Origin: Lepraria neglecta | Lineage: Eukaryota; Ascomycota; Lecanoromycetes; Lecanorales; Stereocaulaceae | Assembly (NCBI GenBank): GCA_033220425.1 | Contig: CM065653.1 | Coordinates: forward strand, 3,162,001-3,226,000 | Direction: 5' to 3' | Length of the DNA stretch: 64,000 nucleotides | In this document: piece by piece, positions 57,544 through 64,000 of the stretch | How the letters are laid out: every line of letters starts with the position of its first letter | Numbering within the stretch: the stretch's first letter is position 1 | Notes under the pieces: generated by a model | What the model saw: the letters and a program-made list of their open reading frames with translations, nothing else | Databases searched by the model: none | Told to the model about the DNA's origin: nothing | Program-made: the position numbers and the translations under genes

Positions 57544-57955
57544 GGAGCTCTAGTCCGTCGAAAATCGGTTCCCAGTGGCTGCACCTTGAACATCCAACAG
57601 TGAAGCATGAAGCATGTGCTCGAATAGACAGCTAAAATGAGTGAAGTGTGCCGCCCATGAGCTCCGCGATGCTTCTTGCAGACAGCCCGAGAGTTCCCAG
57701 TGGATTGGAGGGCTAGAAACTGTCCATTAGATAAATTCAGGGCTCCAGTCAGTCGAAAATTGGGCGGTATGACTTAGATCGGAGCAGCTAACAGTGAGTT
57801 GTCTGCTCAGATAGACCCAAGAGGGTAGCAAAGCGCACGACCAATAAGCTCAAAGACGCATCTTTCAAATACGTGGCGAGCACCAAAGGTACAGAATGGA
57901 GGATCTGGAACCGTGCGTTAGGTTGATACGGAGCTCCAGTCAGTCGAAGATTGGT
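57544..57955. repeat. Imperfect series of a 25-bp motif spaced about 190 bp
   Basis: GGAGCTCTAGTCCGTCGAAA (57544), GGCTCCAGTCAGTCGAAAAT (57740) and GGAGCTCCAGTCAGTCGAAG (57930) are variants of one motif at intervals of 196 and 190 bp. Weaker similarity extends beyond them ('agctaa..gtgagt', 'tgctcagat..a'). This looks like an old tandem array of a unit near 190 bp. Confidence 0.5.
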
Positions 57956-58209
57956 CGATCGTAGTAGTACTTTCAGCGCGCAACGGTGGTTTATTTGCTC
58001 AGATGGATATCGGAAGTTGACTCTTGTGGCTCGGTAAAATTAGCAGGCTCGTTTGCTGAGACATTAAAACTCAAATGCTGCAATTCCCCACGAACCACTC
58101 CGAGCGGCCAACAGTGTAGTTCATCCATCTCTTTGTATCTGATACGCGCTTTGGTCTGAACCGCCCGATTACAATGGGGAAGCTAGACACCGAAGGGTCG
58201 AGAGTTATG

Positions 58210-59503
58210 CTACCACGGAAATTGATTAGTGTATACGATACCCTTTGACATCGTAAGTAGACCAGGAGTATCAATAAAAGTGCCTGGTGGGTCCCTCTGC
58301 TTCCCCATGGTCATGTATGCTCTCTGCAAGTAGGTGACATACCAGCCAACAGGTGTATTCCAATCCATTTCTAAGCCGAGCCACCCGAGGTTATTCCAGT
58401 CCGACATTTCCCCGATGACAGGCAACCTGGTATACGGAGCTGGGTGCGGTGTACCCTCAGTCCTGAGTTCGAAAGCCAAATGGACAAGGGTGCTACGTTC
58501 GATTTGCGAAAGGTTTTTCTAGTCAACTGGAAGTCGATCTTGTCGTATACTGTCTCCCTGTACCCATCACCTCTGCCCAGCATGAAGGCCTTGCTTGGCG
58601 GTTGCCTCCATTCAATTCTTCCTTGAACACTCTTCTGGACCCAAACAGGCTTCTCTTTTTGCATATAAACCGCCATTGAGCTTTCAACGTCCAGGCCATG
58701 CAATTCTAGACAACCTCCCATTTGCCAGCCGGTTTGCCCGAAAACACTGCCAGCTAGCGTCGAAAGATTATTGCTCTTAATGGCAGTTGTAACTCACTCA
58801 GACGGATTCTCCATGTTCTTGCTTATATCGATTGTTGAGCCATAGAACGTATGATCCCAGGAGTAGGAAGAATAGGTTCTCGGCCAACGGGAAGATATTT
58901 TGATAGCCGTCAGGCGATTGACTATAATGTTGCGCCGCTTGGTAGCTTTGTTAGTAATCTTATGATGTTTACGGTCCGGCACCCGCTTTGCGGTTTCGCC
59001 CCGTAGTTATTGTCTCTGGAAGCCATGTACCAGCTCGTACCAACATAGAAGCTGGCTCGCCCACCTGGAATCTCATAATAGATTCCATAAATGTCTGGAT
59101 CGCAACCCTGAGTATCCTCATCAGCATGTAGAATATCCCCGACGCTTAAGGTTCCCTGCCTGTGCTTCTCGCCGATGAGTTTCGGTATTCCATCAACGAC
59201 TGAGCGAACAGCTGCGTTGGAGCTTGTGGTGTCCTGGATGATCTTTCTGATGCCTGTGCTGACGAAGTCGAGATAGAGGTGCTCGAAAGCTACGTCCGCA
59301 TGCTATGTAGCAGGCTATGCAGAGCCGCCGAGAAAATAGACTGGCTTTGGACTGGTCCGGAGATAGCAACATTGGCAGGTTGAGGAATGAACGAGACCAC
59401 CTCAGTCCTGGATCCGCAAAGGCTTTGTGCCCTTCTGTAGGTATTTCAGAGGTATCCAACCAGTCCGTGTAGGTGTGGAGCGGTCGATGGTGATTTGAGC
59501 CAT
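58210..59503 (-). pseudogene. Decayed gene with GIY-YIG-like region
   Basis: From an ATG at 59503, minus-strand coding-like pieces continue in changing frames with several stops. Around 59010-59099 one piece reads 'IYGIYYEIPGGRASFYVGTS', which fits the GIY...Y(V/I)G core of GIY-YIG nuclease-like domains. A later piece near 58794-58982 is basic ('ITNKATKRRNIIVNRL'). From 58371-58721 and 58210-58479 two overlapping frames carry a protein-like C-terminal part ('GRGDGYRETVYDKIDFQLTR', 'WNNLGWLGLEMDWNTPVGWY') joined by a frameshift near 58490. No splice model rescues it. The family assignment rests on one short motif. Confidence 0.4.
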
Positions 59504-61229
59504 GCCGGTCTGTTCTCTCCAGATCACGCTTTCTTCATCTGTACCTTTATGAAAATGCTCAGTAACGGGCTTCGAAAACTGTCTTTTGACTGTATATAAA
59601 GGCTAGTATCCGCACGTTTGATTGTATCAACACTCTGTCAGCCGTCAGTTTTGCAAATTGTATGCTTTGATAGAGTACACAAATTGAAGGTGAAAATTTA
59701 ATCCCCAGATATTTCTGTCGAACCGAAGAGCTTGAGAGCCCACAATGACCAGATTAGGGCTCAAAGTGCTCGAAATTCGGCTGGTCTGGAATTAAGGTCA
59801 AAACGCTTTTAGATGCACGGGACAGCTTCTAGTAAATTGACAGGACTCATGTTGCTTGCGCAGCGAAGAAAACTAAATCTAAACTTCAGAAGCAGTATCA
59901 CTAACTTTCGAAAGGCTGAGAACCCAAACTTGTGAGCGTCGCAGCTCAGTGGCAGCTCTCATGTGTACAAAATGGCGGTTTTAACACCATTCCAAAGTGC
60001 ATCCAGCGCCAAAGTCTAGCTGAGAATTGCGAGAATTTGAGCAGGGAGGTAAGCTCGCTTAAACCCTAACGCTAAGCCTATAAACTCCGCTGCATGCTGA
60101 TTGGGAACCCCCCACTCGTGACACCATCTAAACACCCAACACGCTTCAGCAGTCTATCCCATTTCAAGGTTTGGGAGATTTTGAGGAAAGGAGAGGCCAA
60201 AAAGAGCAAAAAGAAGTGGATGAAGATTGTTTGCAACCTCCGTGAATCTTTGAGATTGTTAGAAGATTTTCAAAGCTGAGAAGAACTGAGGAATATGTAC
60301 CGAACACGGACCTTTCAACATATTAGCACGATATTAGAAAGCGAGCCAGTGTAAACTTACCTCCACCTTGGAAGGGTGGACTGTAAAGAACTCTATTAGA
60401 GAGTTTTGATTGGCGAAGCTTGACGTGATACGTACATCCTAACCATTCTTGACAAACTTAGTTTGAGAACTAAGAAGCCGACGATGGGATCTTTTACTTA
60501 CGGACCAAGGAAGCTTGACGAAGACTTTTCTTCTTGAATGAGAGTTGGTTTCCTATTCTAATTAATATAGTCAATTAAATAACTTTGGCTCAGAGTTGGG
60601 AAGCAGCGTCTCTTCGCCACCATGCAACACCCTCTACAACGAAAAATCTCTCAAATGCGCAAATACAATGCACGAATTAGGTTGACTATGCAATGATCAT
60701 TATGACTATCAATCGTCTAATAATGCAATCCGATGGTGTTCCCTCCCCTCGCCGCCTTTTTAGCGCCATGCATCCACGATAAAATAACATCGCCCTATGT
60801 GATCGTACCGCTGTGTATATGCACCATGAAGCCCAGCTGTAGATGCCCATCACCCAAACGAGAGTATGCTTTGACCGGAAATCCACCCCTGTAAAGAAGA
60901 AAGGCCCATGACCCTCCAAGGTAGAAAAGAAAACGTAAAAAGCAGTCGCACCAGCATAATGTATGCAAAGGGGGAATCATCGCAAACTACCATACCCTGC
61001 AAAGCCATCCAGCCCAGATAATACTAATGTGTCCTCCCATTGTTTTTCAGGTTGCTCGTACAAAGCACCGACTCGTGCCACATTGCCTGCATAGCAGCTT
61101 TTCCGTACCCCGTATAATCGCAAACGAATGTCTAGGTGGCCAATAGAAGAACGAGAGACGCCGAGGCGCCATGCGAAAGATGTCAATGATGTCGTGAGTG
61201 CTATTCGGTCGTAGGCGTCGTAGATTTCG
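59504..61229. other. Long intergenic region, no gene recognised
   Basis: About 1.7 kb contains only short frames on both strands without domains. The right end must contain the terminator of the Whi3-like gene. Confidence 0.4.
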
Positions 61230-62843
61230 TCAACGTCCGAACATGTAATCCGAGTACGGCCCTGGCGCACCCCAACCGGTGGTCATGCCGTTTTGTGGGC
61301 TGCGCATTCCAGCCATGCCCATACCAATATCCATGCCGAAACCCCCACCCATGCTTGTTGGGCTGATCATGCCGTTCATACTGTTCCCACTGCTCAAACC
61401 GGGTGGAGCTGGTAACCCAGGTGGTGGCCCGTTTGCTGTAGAATATGGTGTGATACCGAGACCATTCATTCCTGGCATTGGACCAGACGGCGACAATGGT
61501 GTAGGCGGCCCCATACCTCCCGGCTGACCAGTACGCACACCAAGTGGATTCTTAGAAAAGCTCAAACGTATCCCACCCTTGACGCTATTATGTAGTGGAT
61601 GTCCGTACAGCTCGTTAAGAGCCTTCGTCGCAAACGAGATATCCTCAAACTCCACAAAGCACATCGGCCCATTTTGCTTTGTCCTAAAACACAACCTCTT
61701 GTATCCCCTCTGCTTCGAGAACATCGCCTTCAGTTCATCCTCCGAGGTATCAATCGGCAGGTTCCCCACGTAGAGCGTATTGCATGGTGGGTTCTGATCG
61801 GCTGGATTGACGGGAGGATAATTGTGCCGTTGGTAATGTTGGTTCGCCAATTGATATGGCGGGTTTGGCCCCATACCATTGAGGCTGGTAGGCGACATAG
61901 CTGAAATAGGGCTCTGCAACTGTCCATTACTCCTCGGCGATGTGAAACCGGACATGGGAGGAGAGGTCGTGGCGGTCGTACTGAGGGACAGGCCGGAGAA
62001 TCGAGAGGGAGGTAGTTGAGGATTCGTAGGATGTCGTGAAAGCTGACACGACATGTCGTTCTTGGCGTAAGCGACAGGATCCTTCAAAAGGTCTCCCGGT
62101 TCATCGTCTATACCATCCTCCCCAATAACCGCTTTCCCCGACACTCTTTGTCTTTCATTCATCTGTGCTAGGGGTGACTGCGGAGAGAAGAAGTTCGAGA
62201 GTGGAGAGACAACATCGGCGCCCTCGGCCGAGGAAAAGGAACCTCCGTTCGTAAAGCCGGCCACACCGTTGGGAGGGGAAATACGATCCATAGCTTGGAA
62301 TGTGCCGTTGAACCGGGATGACTGACGCGCCTGCCCGCTCGACGACCCTGTAGAAGAGCTTGAGTTGGCTCTGTTCGACATATCTGTGGTATTCCGCCTT
62401 GGTCCCAGTCCACCTGGCGAGAGTCTGACTATCTCCACATGTATGGGCGGCTCGTTAGGGTTGTTTTGTTTTCCGTGCAAAAGCGACTTGGCCTCCTCAG
62501 CAGCAGCAGAAGTTCGGAAGCGCGCTATTGCGGAAAGGTATCCTTGATCCTGGGGGAAGTCCGAGGATACGAAATCTGCACCTAGAAAATCTTTCGCGAA
62601 GAGGAGCATGGTTCGTAAGGCTTCAGGCGTGGTATTTCGTGGGAGCTTGCGCAGAAGTATAACCGCCATGTTGTCCACCCCACCAGCTCTGTCAGGTCCT
62701 ATCGCAAGACTTGAAAGCCCCAAATCTGTGTCAAAAGGATTGTTGACTTGACTCAATGGCGAGATTGTCTGAGAATGGGAGGATGGTATTCGGTAAGGCA
62801 TTTGGTTCGGTCCGTTGCTCATCATGTACCCATCTGTTGCCAT
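61230..62843 (-). CDS. Whi3-like RNA-binding protein
   Basis: A single exon of 537 residues starts at the ATG at 62843; the open frame extends nine codons further up without another ATG. Near the N terminus a degenerate RRM-like region ('[20 protein letters not shown]', 59-78, to about 140) precedes a long Ser/Pro/Asn-rich disordered part. The canonical RRM is at about 355-432, with RNP2 'LYVGNL' (357-362) and RNP1-like 'MCFVEFED' (394-401). The tail is Gly/Pro/Met-rich. This order (low complexity, C-terminal RRM, Gly-rich tail) matches fungal Whi3 homologues, which bind cyclin and polarity mRNAs and form condensates. No lesion is seen. The upstream region lacks other genes for more than 1 kb, consistent with a long regulated 5' leader. 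Confidence 0.85.
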   Translation of the reverse strand: MATDGYMMSNGPNQMPYRIPSSHSQTISPLSQVNNPFDTDLGLSSLAIGPDRAGGVDNMAVILLRKLPRNTTPEALRTMLLFAKDFLGADFVSSDFPQDQGYLSAIARFRTSAAAEEAKSLLHGKQNNPNEPPIHVEIVRLSPGGLGPRRNTTDMSNRANSSSSTGSSSGQARQSSRFNGTFQAMDRISPPNGVAGFTNGGSFSSAEGADVVSPLSNFFSPQSPLAQMNERQRVSGKAVIGEDGIDDEPGDLLKDPVAYAKNDMSCQLSRHPTNPQLPPSRFSGLSLSTTATTSPPMSGFTSPRSNGQLQSPISAMSPTSLNGMGPNPPYQLANQHYQRHNYPPVNPADQNPPCNTLYVGNLPIDTSEDELKAMFSKQRGYKRLCFRTKQNGPMCFVEFEDISFATKALNELYGHPLHNSVKGGIRLSFSKNPLGVRTGQPGGMGPPTPLSPSGPMPGMNGLGITPYSTANGPPPGLPAPPGLSSGNSMNGMISPTSMGGGFGMDIGMGMAGMRSPQNGMTTGWGAPGPYSDYMFGR

Positions 62844-64000
62844 GGTGCAGCACCGTATTTTCACGCGCAACGAAATGTAGAAAGAGGAGCCCCTGCTCGT
62901 ATCTGGAGCTCACTGCGTGTTTTGCACCGCTGTTGTAAGCTAGCTAACATATGAAGGACGCGGCCCGTGCTCCGATTGCAGTCGGCTTCACCTCCGGAGG
63001 GTGAAATAGCTCTTGTGATAAGGTAAGTGAGCTCGCTTTTGGGGTGGTTTTTGCGCCTGTGGGACAATTGACTTCGTGTTTCGTTTAGGCCTGCTTCAAC
63101 GAGATCTGAACATCACAGTTTCCAAGTGCATTCGTAGTATGAGCGCAAAGGCTGCGTAGTTTGCGCGCAGTCAATGCTCGAGGTTAGAAAATTTGTACGC
63201 GAATTTCTCTAGCGAAAAGCAAACAGGTTAGTTGACCTCGATGAATCGTCGATTAAAAGCAGGAACAGTCGAAGAACGCAGATAAAGAACGAGCGTAGTG
63301 TAGAGGAGTTGGTTGGAGGCTGTTGGTGAGTCGTGGGAGAGGAGCGCTTGAGACAGGACAAGTAGCCGAAATGCGACCGGGCGGGGAAGAGGGTGGACTG
63401 AGAGTGTGGGCAGGAGGCACTGGCAGGGATGGTGAAAATGGTGTCGATAACGGGCGAGAGTTGATTCGCGCAGGAAAGAGTAGCCTCTTTTCTGGCGTAC
63501 GCTGTGCGCCTCGCCTGGCAAAGATTGGAAAATTAGACAAATTTTAAAGATGAAAAGCAGCGATGTACTTGCGTACCTGAAGGGTGATGATCAAGCACCA
63601 ATTGGATGTAGCCCCGGCGATTCCTCAAGGATTGGTGTCAACGGCGTGATGGGCAGGAGGTGATCCAAGTGCCTATGGGGCGTAGCTTTGGGGTGATGAC
63701 CTTTGCGCTCGGGTCGGATGATCTCAAGGGTCTAAGCTGATTAGGTCGACGATAGGTACCGATAAGTCGATACCTCGGCAATGTGATAGATCTTGGTGAT
63801 AGTGTCGCGAATGCTGAGAGATGTAGAGAGGTCAATTATGTTACTGTAGAAAATGAATTGAGGCTGAATGGTAAAGGAGAGAGAAATTCTCGAGGGAAAT
63901 GGTGGCTTCTTGGTGACAAGCGGGAGCCACCAAAAACCCCAGGAATTCCCAGTGCGAGCTAAGGAACTTGGCGGGGATTAAGACATGCAAAGAACCTTCA
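62844..64000. other. Upstream region of the Whi3-like gene
   Basis: No other gene is recognised to the window edge. The region probably holds a long 5' leader and promoter for the minus-strand Whi3-like gene. Short frames on both strands are not protein-like. Confidence 0.4.

Noticed and set aside
1-64000. CRISPR arrays, operons and prokaryote-type signals
   Set aside because: No regularly spaced repeats of CRISPR form exist, and the gene structures are plainly eukaryotic with spliceosomal introns.

Overview
The window comes from a filamentous ascomycete (Pezizomycotina). The evidence is the gene structure: many spliceosomal introns of 44-90 nt with GT...AG ends and CTAAC/CTGAC-like branch sites. 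The gene families agree: SAT4/rhodopsin-like membrane proteins, a HET-domain gene, a fungal P450, the Cdc11-type septin, a Whi3-like RNA-binding protein and a dynein light intermediate chain. Decayed transposons with C-to-T style nonsense changes also fit. The genus cannot be resolved from the sequence. I resolved exon structures by hand from splice signals and reading-frame continuity; for each gene called intact the exon sum is a multiple of three.

Left half (about 0-31 kb) is accessory. Two SAT4-type membrane proteins (2533-3900 + and 7134-8592 -) flank a transposon graveyard. It holds a stop-riddled Tc1/mariner-like transposase (4340-5427) and a 385-bp solo LTR with intact 5-bp target-site duplications (6119-6503). 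A second, decayed LTR-like copy lies at 720-1170. Next comes a compact putative terpenoid gene group: an FAD monooxygenase (9830-11228 -), a UbiA-type membrane prenyltransferase/terpene cyclase (12385-13359 -) and a divergently transcribed P450 (14385-16412 +). A small secreted Gly/Pro-rich protein (18485-19308), an ankyrin gene with one in-frame TGA (20183-21924), a 15-exon Dal5-like MFS permease (23482-26105) and a TauD-family dioxygenase (28395-29815) follow.

Middle (31-41 kb): a dynein light intermediate chain gene (31559-33339) is followed by two broken genes. One is a membrane protein with a single in-frame TAA. The other is a long composite remnant that joins trypsin-like, Zn(II)2Cys6-like and HET regions. 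An intact DHA1-type MFS transporter (38983-40991) ends beside it.

Right half (41.9-54.2 kb) is a dense conserved block: Ist3 splicing factor, a PROPPIN divergent from a Cdc11-type septin, a Bax-inhibitor-1 protein, a Bot1/Mrps35-like mitoribosomal protein, a disordered protein with a SUMO-interaction-like N terminus, a Y_phosphatase3 tyrosine phosphatase and a GNAT acetyltransferase. Beyond it lie an unrecognised remnant (54.6-55.1 kb), a PQ-loop gene disrupted by an 8-bp tandem duplication and a G7 run, a loose roughly 190-bp repeat series and a decayed GIY-YIG-like gene. The Whi3-like RNA-binding protein (61230-62843 -) closes the window.

The most interesting signals are the UbiA/P450/FAD-monooxygenase group as a candidate uncharacterised terpenoid pathway, and the nonsense changes in apparently single-copy genes, most of them CpA-to-TpA.
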